Shown in pieces: positions 1 to 10,815 of a stretch of 64,000 nt of DNA. The position numbers and the translations under genes were made by a program. Numbering within the stretch: the first letter of the stretch is position 1; each line of letters starts with the position of its first letter. Under the pieces are notes generated by a model that saw only the letters and a list, made by a program, of their open reading frames with translations, did no database searches and was not told the DNA's origin. Origin of the DNA: Nipponacmea schrenckii (Eukaryota > Mollusca > Gastropoda > Lottiidae); contig JAUJPP010000011.1 of assembly GCA_030562195.1 (NCBI GenBank), forward strand, positions 2,046,001-2,110,000. The letters run 5' to 3'.

Positions 1-240
1 ATTTGGACCAGTGGAAAAGACTTCCAAAATCGCGTCAGATGTATTCTCCGGGTTTCCAAGTATGTAAAATTTTCCGGGGAAGGACCCCCGAACCCCCCAC
101 CACTGCAAGGGCCGAATACGAAGGCCTTTGGCCTGCAGGGCTTGCCTTGGAAAAATCACCTTTCAGTCCCCCATCTCAGGCATATTCTAGATACACCCCT
201 GATTGATATGGTTTTCTAAGGTTTGGGATTTGCTTTAACG
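1..240. other. GC-richer repeat-like fragment, no gene supported
   Basis: This stretch is richer in G and C than its surroundings and contains a CCGGGGAAGGACCCCCGAAC-type tract. Similar tracts are frequent in dispersed invertebrate repeats. A 67-codon open frame crosses it, but it has no recognisable domain and runs off the left edge. I treat it as the end of an older repeat. Confidence 0.3.
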
Positions 241-307
241 ATGGACTTCGTTCGTGTATAATGTATATACTTAAAAGTGCGAGTAAGTTATTTTTGCCCC
301 GGGAAGA

Positions 308-367
308 ACACGTGTTCGTCGGTAAAACTTTGATGTTACACGTGTTCGTCGGTAAAACTTAGACGTT
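308..367 (+). repeat. Two tandem 30-bp units
   Basis: Two adjacent 30-bp copies, 308-337 and 338-367, both contain ACACGTGTTCGTCGGTAAAA and differ only near the end. A short poly-C run follows. No gene is visible. Confidence 0.75.
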
Positions 368-404
368 ACACCCCCCCAGTCAAAATGGTCACGCTACGCT
401 CCTG

Positions 405-2160
405 GGTATAACATTGAGAAACCACATAAATAGCGCGGCCTAACATTTTAAAATTTATATTGAATAGAGTTTCGTGCCTTAGACCATTATTCCAGTCAAC
501 TGTATATTATTGTTGCATAATATAAGAGATAAAATTTAAAATTCTAAAGGTTGTAATTTCGTTCCAAATATTCAATATTTACATCACCCACAACAGGAAA
601 AACATATATAACAACTTTGAATCATTTTAACTAGATGTACAACGATTAAACTAAAAAATAATTTCAGATCGCTGAAACTTATATCTTGTAGGTCGCCCAA
701 ATGCAACACATTAAACAGATTGTTTTATAGAGAAAATTCGCAATTTTCAAATGGCGATAAAAGCGGAAGTATACATCTTACAATAAAGCTTAATATATCA
801 TTGGATAGAACTTCTCGAGAGCTATCATATTTGTTCAGGTCAAAAATTCGTCAAAGGTCAACGTCACAATATACGACCCTTCAAAGTTTTTAAAAATTTT
901 AATCGTTAAAAAATCAAAATCAAAATCAAAATTCAAAAATCGGTTTCCATATATATTTCGGCAATCGGTTATAGATTCTATATACATCAAAATAACACAA
1001 ATCGAATCATCCCCCGAGACCCTATTTCGATTTAAAGAAAAACACGCACAGTTAGTATAGAAGAAATTACAAAATTTTGAAATTTTTAAACGCGCAATTT
1101 TTATTAAAGTACCAAGTGTGATATATTAATAGAAAGATGAGATTAAGCGTAAAAGGAATATGTAAGAAATTCTGTCCTATGTAAATTGGGTCACGTGATA
1201 GAGCTCTTGAAAGTTAAAATTCGTGATTTTCAATTGGCTGCAAAACCGGAAGTAAACATCGGACAACAAAAGTGGAGATACCATTGGGCAGATATAATGA
1301 AGGGCAATAACTTTTGTTCAGGTCAAAAGGTCATCAAAGGTCAAGGTTGCGAAATATGACCGGTTAAAGTTTTGACAATTACTGAAAAAATTCAACCGGA
1401 AATTAAAGAAAAACAAAATCGAAATTCAAAAATTCCTTCCCATACTTTTTTGCGTAATCAATTGGTGTTTCTAGAAAATCTAAAATTATGCAAATTAGAC
1501 ATATCCCTGAGAACTTATTTCAGTTTTACAAAATTTAGTCGTATCAAGATGGCGGAAGATCCGTTACTTCCGGTTCGAATTTTCTTAATTTAGCATTATT
1601 CAATAGACAATTGTAGCTAATTGCAAAAGAAATTTTTCAAATATCTTCATTATTCCGGAAGTGCAAAGTTCAACTTTAAAAGCAAATAACATCAAAACCG
1701 GAAGTGATATCGTAATTTTGAAAAATAATTATACTTTGCAATCCAAATGTCTATATATCTGTAAGTTTTCAGATCGATCGAAATAAAACTGTAGAAGTTA
1801 GAAAATCCAAAAAATTTCAAATTCAAAATGTCAGCGACAAAGTTGGGAAATGTATAATTCTTAAATTGCTATCTTTTAAAACTAAATTCAATGTAGTTAC
1901 CTAAAAAAAACGATCAAAATCGGATCAAAAATAAAGCCGCAAATTGAAAAACAAAGAAAAACTGTAGACGGCGCTACGTCATTTCCTGTAGGTCAAAATG
2001 GCGTCAAAATACATTCATCAAATTTAGTCTCGCGGCATTTTCGGGAGAAATGTTAACAGAATGTGCGTGGCATGCGTAGTTTTGGCTGGGCGCTCTGACC
2101 AGAATTCGAAAAAAAAAAAAACTAGAGCCGTACGCCTAACGGCACTGAAGCAGTGCGTTC
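405..2160 (+). repeat. Family A non-coding repeat, copy 1
   Basis: This is a roughly 1.75-kb element with no coding potential. It starts near GGGTATAACATTGAG / CACATAAATAGCGCGGCC and ends in GGCTGGGCGCTCTGACCAG, an A-run and a small stem-loop. A second copy follows at about 2610-4317 and a reversed copy fills the end of the window. Inside, in order, are AGGTCA half-sites (about 838 and 860), GTCACGTGA (about 1192), AACCGGAAGTA (about 1245), four AGGTCA cores (about 1319-1350), AAGATGGCGG with ACTTCCGGT (about 1548-1574), CCGGAAGTG (about 1656) and AACCGGAAGTGA (about 1698). The family is not one I can name. Confidence 0.8.
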
Positions 2161-2370
2161 CATCCAGGGATTCGTTCGTTAAGCAAAAGATAAAAAGGGT
2201 TTATTAAAATAAAAAAATGTGCATCAGAAATGGATTTTGATTTCATAACAAACGCTCCCATACCCCTCTTTTCCCCCTTTCCCCTCTTTGCCCCTCCCCA
2301 TCCTTAGCCCTCATCATCAATTAAGATAGATAATAATAAGTTAAAATCATAATAAAAAAATGGATAGAGG
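2161..2370. other. Pyrimidine-rich spacer, no gene
   Basis: The interval includes a C/T-rich run at about 2260-2310 (repeated CCCCTCTT and CCCCTTT blocks) and AT-rich flanks. No gene or splice pattern is visible. Confidence 0.5.
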
Positions 2371-2374
2371 GTCG

Positions 2375-2609
2375 TTAATCTAAAAAAGATATCCGGATCG
2401 CCGAAACTCATATTTGTAAATCGCCCAAACGTAGAGAATAATACCCAATGCAATGTAAATTGTTTTATATATTTAATTCGCAATTTTCAGATGGCGATGA
2501 AACCAAAAGTATATATCGTACAAAAAATATATATATAGCATTGGATAGACAATGTCGAAGCTATATACAAATCGAAAGGTCACTAATGGATCAAGTTGTC
2601 TTAAGTCGC
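2375..2609 (+). repeat. Partial, diverged member of the family A/B group
   Basis: The motifs CCGGATCGCCGAAACTCAT, TCGCCCAAACG and CAATTTTCAGATGGCGATGA match the equivalent part of families A and B, but the copy stops after an AGGTCACTAATGG segment. It abuts the full family A copy 2. The open frame at 2448-2675 is incidental. Confidence 0.6.
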
Positions 2610-4317
2610 CAGGGTATAACATTGAGACACCACATAAATAGCGCGGCCCAACATTTTAAAATTTATATTGAATAGAGTTTCGTCTCTTAGACCATTATTC
2701 CAGTCAACTGTATATTATTGTTACATAATTATAAGAGATAAAATTTAAAATTCTAAAGGTTGTAATTTCGTTCCAAATATTCAAAATTTACATCACCTAC
2801 AACAGGAAAAACATATATAACAACTTTGAATCATTTTAACTGGATGTACAACGATTAAACTAAAAAATAATTTCAGATCGCTGAAACTAATATCTTGTAG
2901 GTCGCCCAAATGCAACACATTAAACAGATTGTTTTATAGGGAAAATTCGCAATTTTCAAATGGCGATAAAAGCGGAAGTATACATCTTACAATAAAGCTT
3001 TATATATCATTGGATAGAACTTCTCGAGAGCTATCATATTTGTACAGGTCAAAAATTCGTCAAAGGTCAACGTCACAATATACGACCCTTCATAGTTTTT
3101 AAAAATTTTAATCGTTAAAAAATCAAAATCAAAATCAAAATTCAAAAATCGGTTTCCATATATATTTCGGCAATCGGTTATAGATTCTTAATACATCAAA
3201 ATAACACAAATCGAATTATCCCCCGAGACCCTATTTCGATTTAAAGAAAAACACGCACAGTTAGTATAGAAGAAATTACAAAATTTTGAAATTTTTAAAC
3301 GCGCAATTTTGACTAAAATACCAAGTTTGATATATTAATGGGAAGATGACATTAAGCGTAAAAGGAATATGTAAGAAATTCTGTCCTATGTAAATTAGGT
3401 CACGTGATAGAGCTCTTTAAAGTTAAAATTCGTGATTTTCAATAGGCTGCAAAACCGGAAGTAAACATCGGACAACAAAAGTGAACATACCATTGGGTAG
3501 ATATAATCAAGGGCAATAACTTTTGTTCAGGTCAAAAGGTCACCGAAGGTCAAGGTCGCGAAATATGACCTTTTAAATTTTTGACAATTACTGGAAAATT
3601 TCAACCGGAAATAAAAGAAAAGCAAAAGCGAAATTCAAAAATCCCTTCCCATACTTTTTTGCGCAATCGTTGAATGTTTTTAGAAAATCTAAAATTATGG
3701 AAATTAGATTTAACCCTGAGGCCCCATTTTGAGTTTTACAAAAGTTAGTCATATCAACATGGCGGCTGATCCGTTACTTCCGGTTCGGATTTTTTTAATT
3801 TAGCATCATTTAATAGACAATTGTAGCTAATTGCAAAATAAATTTTAAAAATATTTTCTATATTTCGGAAGTGCAAAATTCAACTTTAAAAGCAAATAAC
3901 TTCAAAACCGGAAGTGATATCGAAATTTTGAAAATTAATTTTGCTTCGCAATCAAAATGTCTTTATATCTGTAAGTTTTCAAGTCGATCGAAAGAAAACT
4001 GTAGAAGTAAAAAAATGCTAAAAATTCAAAATTCAAAAAGTCAGCGACAAAGTTGGGAAATGTTTAATTCTCAAATTGCTATCTTTTAGAACTAAGCTCA
4101 ATGTAGTTATCTAAAAAAGAACGATCAACATTGGATCAAAAATAAAGCCGCAAATTGAAAAAGAAAGAAAAACTTTGGAATGCGCTACGTCATTTCCTGT
4201 TTAAAAAAAATGCATCAAATTACATTCATTAATATTACTTTCACGAGTACGACAAGAAAATGGAAAGAGTGAATTCATAGCATATGTAGTTTTGGCTGGG
4301 CGCTCTGGGAAGAATTC
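2610..4317 (+). repeat. Family A non-coding repeat, copy 2
   Basis: This aligns over its whole length with copy 1, from GGGTATAACATTGAGACACC to GGCTGGGCGCTCTGGGAAG. It has the same ordered motifs: AGGTCA cores at about 3047 and 3530-3555, GTCACGTGA at about 3400, AACCGGAAGTA at about 3452, ATGGCGGC with ACTTCCGGT at about 3760-3785, and AACCGGAAGTGA at about 3906. It ends in a 40-base A-run feeding the hairpin array at 4361. No open frame of note. Confidence 0.8.
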
Positions 4318-4318
4318 G

Positions 4319-4361
<43 letters not shown>

Positions 4362-4565
4362 ATTTCGAAAACAAAGCAGTGCGTTCGAATGAACGCACTG
4401 CAAAAAAAAAAAAAAAACATTTCGAAAACAAAGCAGTGCGTTCGATGAACGCACTGCAAAAAAAAAAGACAAACCGAAAACAAACTGGGACTTTGCTGAA
4501 AGCAAAGTCCCACAAAAAGACAAACCGAAAACAAACTGGGACTTTGCGGTAGCAAAGTCCCACAA
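4318..4565 (+). repeat. Poly-A hairpin cassette array (four perfect hairpins)
   Basis: After a long A-run come four tandem cassettes. Two carry CATTTCGAAAACAAA followed by the 11-bp stem GCAGTGCGTTC / GAACGCACTGC (4376-4401 and 4433-4457). Two carry GACAAACCGAAAACAAAC followed by the 11-bp stem TGGGACTTTGC / GCAAAGTCCCA (4486-4512 and 4537-4562). Loops are 3-5 bases and each cassette ends in an A-run. The long Phe- or Lys-rich open frames here are only the translation of these runs. Confidence 0.85.
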
Positions 4566-6690
4566 AAAATATGAATGTTAAAATCGTTTATTTTCATCAG
4601 TTTTCGGTCTATAGCTAAAATAAGGATATTGTTAGAAAGCTGATGAAAATCACATCACAATAATGTCAATTAGAATGTTGCCAAGAGTCTTGTTCATGAG
4701 ATATAACCATCTGAAGATACGAGAAATATGCAAATTACTAATTTTTGGATCCCTATTAATCCAAATGTTCTTTACTAAAATTAGAAATCAAGGTATCATA
4801 TGAACCTTTAGCCAATGAAGATGATTTTGCAGAAAAATGAAGGATGCATATTAGTAAGTTAGTCCTCTTCGTTCCTTGCGGAGAATAGGGCTGCTACAGA
4901 CGTTCTCCATCTCACTCTGTTATGAGCTGTTCTTTTTTCTTCATTCCAGGTCTTGCCAATCCTTCCTAGCTTTTTTCAGTCTTATTCTTTTCAAGCTATG
5001 TAAAGGTCGTCCTTGTCTTCTATGCCCTTGGGGATTCCAGTCCAGTGCCTCTCTGGTGATGTTGTTTTGAGATCAAAAGGATGCATATGGTAGAGTTCAA
5101 AAGTTATGAACTTTCAAACGGAAGTCAGTTTTGAAAAACTTTGGCAGGACCTGGTCCAAAGACAAATTTGAAATTGAAAAATATGCCACTAGAGGACCTA
5201 GATAATTATCCAAATTATATTTTAAAACAAGTCTGAAAAAGATAGGATTAAAAATGGCGGACGAGTAGTATTTTTCCAATAATTTGCATATTTCAAGATG
5301 GCGATCAACGGTTAGGAATTTGCATATACGGCATACATACAAAATGAAGATATTGATGGTACTAATTCTGTGGAATAATAAAATTGCAAGTTTGTGCAAA
5401 AATTTAATCGAAAATTCCGATTTCTATGATTTTCTACATTTTTTGGTCATTTTCGGACGTTTCCGGCTAATTTCGGAAAATGTTTTATCGGAATCTTTAA
5501 TGATAATTTTTTGTCTACTCATCTACCAATTTTTGTGAAAAAATAAGACGTAACTTTAAAAAAAAACACGTGCTTTTTCATAAATCACGCACAATTAATA
5601 TAGAACTAAGAACAAAATTTTCAAATATTAAAAAGCGCAATTTTGATCAAAATATAAAGTGTTATACACCATTGGAAAGAATAAATTACGCGTAATAAGG
5701 ACATAAAAGAAATTTTGACGTATGTAAATTAGGTCACGTGACAGAGCTCTTCGAAGTTAAAAAGTGCAATTTTCAAACGGCTGTAAAACCGGAAGTTGAC
5801 ATTGCACAACACAAATGAAGACATCAATGGATAGATCTCGACAAGGGCAACAACTTTTGTGCAGGTCACATGGTCACCAAAGGTGAAGGGCACGATATAT
5901 GAACGTTGGAAAATTAGGCACTGAGTGAAAAAAAAAGAACCGGAAATGAAAGGTAAGCTAAATCGAAATTCAAAATTCGGCTTCCTAAGAATTGTTAGCA
6001 ATCGATTGAAGATTTCATAGACATCAAAATTACAATTGTCCGATTAACCCCTAAGGCCCAATTTTTCACTTTACAAAAGTAAGTGGTTTAATGATGGCGA
6101 CTGATCTGTTACTTCCGGTTCAATTTTTGTTAATTATAAAATCATTATGGGTTAATAGTAACTAATTGCAAAAAAAAAAAATTCAAATATCTTTAGAATT
6201 CCGGAAGTGAAAATTCGAAGTTTAGCGACGTATGACGCCGAAACCGGAAGTGATGTCGACATTTTGAAAACCGATTTTTCTTGACAAGAAAAACGTTTAT
6301 CTAACTGCAAATTTTGATTTCGATCTAATCAAAATTGCAGAAGTTAGAAAAAGTGTTAAATTTTAAAATTCAAAAGTCAGCGACAAAAGTAAAAATTTCA
6401 AAATTTTTAAACTGCTATTATGTAAATCTAAGTTATAAGTAGTAAATAAAAAAACGAGCCGTGAGTTAGTAAACAAAAATAAAATTTGTGACGTTCTACG
6501 TCATTTCCGGTAGAACAAAAATGCGTCATTTTACTTTTAAACAACAACGAGCACTAAATTACGTTACAATATCACGCCAGATTGTGTAAGACATTTGCAG
6601 TTATGGCTGGGGAGCGTGACCAGAAAGAGACAAAAAAAAAATAGTCATTTCGAAAACAAAGCAGTGCGTTCGAAGAACGCACTGCAAAAA
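4565..6690 (+). repeat. Family C non-coding repeat, copy 1
   Basis: This repeat of about 2.1 kb begins AATATGAATGTTAAAATCG and ends with GGCTGGGGAGCGTGACCAG, an A-run and a hairpin. Copy 2 (12,530-14,680) is nearly identical except that copy 1 lacks a short TACTAGGCGTATTTTC segment near 4590. Copy 3 (16,590-20,883) carries an insertion. It shares with families A and B the order GGTCACGTGAC (about 5731), AACCGGAAGTTG (about 5788), AGGTCA-type cores (about 5862), ATGGCGACTGATC with ACTTCCGGT (about 6093-6120), CCGGAAGTG (about 6201), AACCGGAAGTGATG (about 6240) and ACGTCATTTCCGGT (about 6498). Confidence 0.85.
4863..5066 (-). pseudogene. LINE reverse-transcriptase C-terminal fragment inside family C
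   Basis: Read on the minus strand, this block gives a peptide with the signature ALDWNPQGHRRQGRP, then a basic stretch and RKDWQDLE. That matches the conserved tail of many non-LTR retrotransposon ORF2 proteins (ALxWxPxGxRxxGRPxxxWRR). It is short, has lost the upstream domains, and is copied inside family C at 12,840-13,043 and 16,903-17,105. The plus-strand 64-residue open frame over it is a shadow. Clade cannot be decided from so little. Confidence 0.65.
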
Positions 6691-6730
6691 CTAGAACCGT
6701 TAGACGGTACCAAGGCAGTGCGCGTCCCTT
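6642..6730 (+). repeat. Single hairpin cassette and 3' stem-loop of family C
   Basis: CATTTCGAAAACAAA is followed by the stem GCAGTGCGTTC / GAACGCACTGC with loop GAA, an A-run, and then CTAGAACCGTTAGACGGT, a second small stem-loop (ACCGT/ACGGT), and GGCAGTGCG. The same order, with different stem bases, closes family A copy 1 at about 2120-2160. Confidence 0.8.
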
Positions 6731-6780
6731 CTATTGCATGGGTGAAACGTTGCATTTATAATATCCAATTCCATAATAAT

Positions 6781-7250
6781 AACTAGACCTGTTTGTAACA
6801 ATTGTGCAGCTTCCGAGATATTTAGAATTTGTTATATCTCCTGGCTGTCATTTAAAATAGAACGTAACCACGCCTACTCAGTATAGTGACTTGTTTTGAT
6901 TGGTTGCGATACTTTAACTGGAAATGTCAAAATTTGTCTTGACCAAACGATAAGAAATTAACACAATTGGACTTTTTGCCCTGTTACATTATCTTCTTAA
7001 CTCTTCTTGTAACATTTATATCTGTTTAATTAGTGTGTAAAACAAAACGTCGAAAAAACAAATTTGTGGTCTAAGGGACATAACACCTTATTTGGGATTA
7101 CAAATTGATCTCGGATTAAATTAACTTTCCAGATCGTTGATACTTTTAATTTGTTTATTTATTTATTTATCAATCTTAATTCGGTGTAGTGGGAACATTA
7201 AATCCTGCAATTTGTGGCAAGTTGCCATGGTATAAAATAGAGCCATCAAA
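6781..7250 (+). repeat. Family D repeat segment, cut by assembly gap
   Basis: It starts AACTAGACCTGTTTGTAAC and is repeated at 14,760-15,225 with almost no changes, in diverged form at 15,690-16,590, and reversed at about 57,955-58,376. No coding frame. It stops at the gap; copy 2 continues past the equivalent point into family A-like sequence. Confidence 0.75.
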
Positions 7251-7750
7251 NNNNNNNNNNNNNNNNNNNNNNNNNNNNNNNNNNNNNNNNNNNNNNNNNN
7301 NNNNNNNNNNNNNNNNNNNNNNNNNNNNNNNNNNNNNNNNNNNNNNNNNNNNNNNNNNNNNNNNNNNNNNNNNNNNNNNNNNNNNNNNNNNNNNNNNNNN
7401 NNNNNNNNNNNNNNNNNNNNNNNNNNNNNNNNNNNNNNNNNNNNNNNNNNNNNNNNNNNNNNNNNNNNNNNNNNNNNNNNNNNNNNNNNNNNNNNNNNNN
7501 NNNNNNNNNNNNNNNNNNNNNNNNNNNNNNNNNNNNNNNNNNNNNNNNNNNNNNNNNNNNNNNNNNNNNNNNNNNNNNNNNNNNNNNNNNNNNNNNNNNN
7601 NNNNNNNNNNNNNNNNNNNNNNNNNNNNNNNNNNNNNNNNNNNNNNNNNNNNNNNNNNNNNNNNNNNNNNNNNNNNNNNNNNNNNNNNNNNNNNNNNNNN
7701 NNNNNNNNNNNNNNNNNNNNNNNNNNNNNNNNNNNNNNNNNNNNNNNNNN
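7251..7750. other. Assembly gap of 500 N
   Basis: Exactly 500 N. The open frames that cross it are meaningless. Two other gaps in the window are also exactly 500, so the length is a placeholder rather than a measurement. Confidence 0.99.
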
Positions 7751-8132
7751 AAAATAAAATCCGAACGATTACAATACGTTTTCGACAAAGTCGAAATACG
7801 TAATAATCCGAACGATTACAATACGTTTTCGCCAAAGTCGAAATACGTAAATAAAATAATCCGAACGATTACAATACGTTTTCGCCAACTGTAGATTTGG
7901 AATTTCTGCACCTTTTACCAGTTTGTCTGCAAACTCATCCAAGAATTACAAAAAAAAAAAAAAAATAAAATAAAATAATCCGAACGATTACAATACGTTT
8001 TCGCCAAAGTCGAAATACGTAAATAAAATAATCCGAACGATTACAATACGTTTTCGCCAAAGTCGAAATACGTAAAAAATAAAATAATCCGAACGATTAC
8101 AATACGTTTTCGCCAAAGTCGAAATACGTAAA
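7751..8132 (+). repeat. Minisatellite, unit about 46-50 bp
   Basis: Tandem units read AATAATCCGAACGATTACA then ATACGTTTTCGCCAAAG then TCGAAATACGTAA. About six units are visible, interrupted by about 80 bases of other sequence at 7887-7975. Two further units sit at 20,885-20,985, after family C copy 3. Confidence 0.85.
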
Positions 8133-8134
8133 AA

Positions 8135-8184
8135 GAGACATTTCGAAAACAAACTGGGACTTTGCTGAAAGCAAAGTCCCACAA
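8135..8184 (+). repeat. Hybrid hairpin cassette
   Basis: The cassette has the CATTTCGAAAACAAAC leader of one hairpin type joined to the TGGGACTTTGC / GCAAAGTCCCA stem of the other, with loop TGAAA. It closes the minisatellite block. Confidence 0.8.
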
Positions 8185-8189
8185 CTAGA

Positions 8190-9190
8190 ATTGCTTACAA
8201 TTATGAACGTATTTCGAGAGCCTTAAAATATTATGTAGGCTAAATTTGCAATGACCTACATCTAGACAATATATTGAATATCATTTTACCTAGTTTTCAA
8301 AGTCATAAAATAATTAGGTCACACCTTCCGTAACGGTTAATGATGGCGAAAATATGAAAATTATCAATTTTTGCTGTATTTAAGTACACTTATCTCTATG
8401 AATTTTTTAAGTAAGCCAAATTAAAAAATATCTACTCGTAGACAATATATTGAATATTATTTGACCTAATTTTCAAGGTCATAGATTAAGTGGGTCACAC
8501 CTTCCGTACCCGTTAAAGTGACCTAATTTTGAAAAAATCGAAATTTAAATAATTCGAAAGAAAATACGAAATTTGAAAATCGGTCTCCAAGAAAAGGTAG
8601 ATAATGATCCATTGTATCTATGTGCTAAATTTCATCAAAATCGGTCTATCAGTAGTGTCTGAATTTCGGATTTAAGAATTGTAACGAAAATTCAAAATGG
8701 CGGCCGATATGGCAGCTTGACCTAATTATTTAGGTCAAATCAATTACTATTGACAAGTTATTTATAAAACAGTTTTCACTTTTCACCTAGCAGTTATAGA
8801 CCGGAAGTTACGTAATTACGTCATTTGAGGCTAAACCGGAAGTGGAATTTTTTTTTCACATTTTTTCAAAAATTATAAACATATCGCCTATCAACTGGTA
8901 AAGTTTCAAAATTTTACCATTTATATTAAAGGAGAAATCACGGTCTGAAATTTTTGCCGATGACCCTTGAATATTGAATTGCAAATCGTGGGTAAAATAT
9001 TTAACCTAATTGCATAAAACCTATAATTGTTAGTTGACAAATACATTGAAGTTTTCAAATCTGAAAATCCGGTCAAAATCGAACTGAAAATAAACTTGCT
9101 AAAGCAAAAAAACCTCAACTTCCGGTTCTCACTTCCTGTCAGAGATAGAACTTCCGGTTTTGTTTTATTTGATAATAGAAATCATTCTAA
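8190..9190 (+). repeat. Diverged non-coding repeat related to the A/B/C group
   Basis: No gene is seen. The block holds an internal direct duplication (about 8260-8345 and 8425-8515, both with TAGACAATATATTGAATAT and GGTCACACCTTCCGTA). It also has ATGGCGGCC (about 8698), ACCGGAAGT (about 8801) and AACCGGAAGTGG (about 8834), the same kind of motifs as families A-C. Confidence 0.55.
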
Positions 9191-9199
9191 GATCATTTT

Positions 9200-10770
9200 T
9201 GCCCTTTTTTTTGATATTTTGATATACGCTTTAAAACTACCCAACAAAGTATCGGTTGAACACTAACATTATTTTACAGAGTATAAGTCGTTTTTTTTTT
9301 CAAAGCATAATTGGTTCGCTGAAACTCGTGTCAGGTAGATCGCCCAAACGCATAATTCAACAAACAGTTTTTAACAATGGAATTCGCAATTTTCAAATGG
9401 TGATAAAACGGAAAGTATACATCGTACATAAAAATATAATATATCAATGGATAGATCTTTTCGAGAGCTATCACATTTGTGCAGCTCACAAGGTCACCAA
9501 ATTTCAAGGTTACAATATACGACCATTCGAAGTTTTTATATATTACTATCAGGTAAATATCAAAATCAAAATCAAAATTCAAAAATCGGTTTCCAAATAT
9601 GATTCAGAAATCTATATTCTTTCTATAGACATCAAAATTACACGAATCGGAGTATCTCCAGAGGCCCCATTTCGATTTAAAGAAAATTACGCACAGTTAG
9701 TAGAGAAGAAACACAAAATTCTCAAATCCTAAAAAGCGCATTTTTGGTGGAAATCTGTGGATTTATATATCGTTACAAAGGGCAGATAAACTGTAATAAG
9801 ATTCAATATGAATTTTTGTTATTTATGAATTAGTTCACGTGACAGAGCTCTTTAAGAATAAAAATCACAAATTTCAATCGGTTGTAAAACCGGAAGTAGA
9901 TATCGGACAACACATATGAATATATCATTGAATAGATATCATCAAGGGCAATAACTCGTGTTCAGGTCACAAGGTCACCAAAGGTCAAGGTCACGAAATA
10001 CGGGCCTTTGAAGTTTTGGTCATTACCAAAAAAATTAAAATGGAAATAAAAGAAAATCAAAATCAAAATTCAAAAATCGGCTCCCAAATATTATTGCGCA
10101 ATCGACTCTAGTCATAAGATATGAAAAACTAACGGAAATTTCTTTATCCCCTGAGGCCCCATTTTGAATTTTACAAAAGTTTAACATTTCAATATGGCGG
10201 CCAATCTTTTGCTTCCGGTCCGGATTTTTTCATCTTCGTTTTTTTGTATGACTATTTGTAGCATGTTGCAAAACGAATTTTTGAAATATCTTAAGAATTC
10301 CGGAAGTTAGGTTTTTAAAATTTACAAGCGAATAACTTCAAAACCGGAAGTGATGTCGAAAATATATAAAATTATTTTTGAGCGCATTAACAATGTCTAT
10401 CTACCTGTAAGTTTTCGGGTGGATGTAAATAAAATTGTAGAAGTTGAAAAAAACGCAAAAATTGAAATAAAAAAAGTCAGCTACAAAAGTAATGAAATTA
10501 GCAGTTTAAAAATGCAGTTATGTAGCTAGCAATCAAAAGAAGCTAGCAAAAGTAGTTCTGTCAAAATCAGTTAAAAAATAGAGGTAATAAATAGCAAAAA
10601 CCAAAACGAAGCCATTGCCCACAGCTCGTTTCCGGTCACTCTGAATGACGTCATTTTACATTTAACAAATAGTAGTCCTGCAGTTTGAATGGCAGACAGC
10701 AACAGGTAGTTTGTAGCATGTTGCCTTCTAAGAGAAAAATCGAATGTGAAATTCGAAAAAAAAAAAAAAC
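9200..10770 (+). repeat. Family B non-coding repeat, copy 1
   Basis: It opens with GATATACGCTTTAAAACTAC and GAGTATAAGTCGTTTTTTTT and ends in AAATTCGAAAAAAA. Copy 2 follows directly, and a reversed copy lies in intron 3 of the large gene. Ordered cores are AAGGTCACC (about 9488), GTTCACGTGAC (about 9834), AACCGGAAGTAG (about 9888), CAGGTCACAAGGTCACC (about 9963-9990), ATATGGCGGCC with CTTCCGGTC (about 10,193-10,222), CCGGAAGTT (about 10,300) and AACCGGAAGTGATG (about 10,343). The 158-residue frame at 9256-9732 is a chance frame. Confidence 0.8.
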
Positions 10771-10815
10771 TAGATCCCCAGGCTTCGCGAGGTTCTGACG
10801 CAGTGCGTAGCAGTT
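10755..10815 (+). repeat. Poly-A / CTAGA 3' module of family B copy 1
   Basis: An A-run, then CTAGATCCCCAGGCTTCGCG, AGGTTCTGACGCAGTGCG. The position matches the CTAGA stem-loop GCAGTGCG ends of families A and C, but the stem bases differ and pairing is weaker. Confidence 0.55.

Noticed and set aside
4201..4597. Several open frames of 86-120 codons rich in Phe or Lys
   Set aside because: They are translations of poly-A/poly-T runs and hairpin cassettes on both strands; the same happens at 12,264-12,542.
4876..5070. 64-residue plus-strand frame repeated identically at 12,853-13,047
   Set aside because: The identity is explained by family C duplication, and the meaningful reading is the minus-strand LINE tail.
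7176..7835. Open frames of about 200 codons across the gap
   Set aside because: Almost all residues come from N. The same applies to 32,798-33,467 and 62,225-62,885.
9256..9732. 158-codon frame in family B
   Set aside because: The related copies at 10,926 and 52,490-53,022 break the frame freely; no domain or codon bias.
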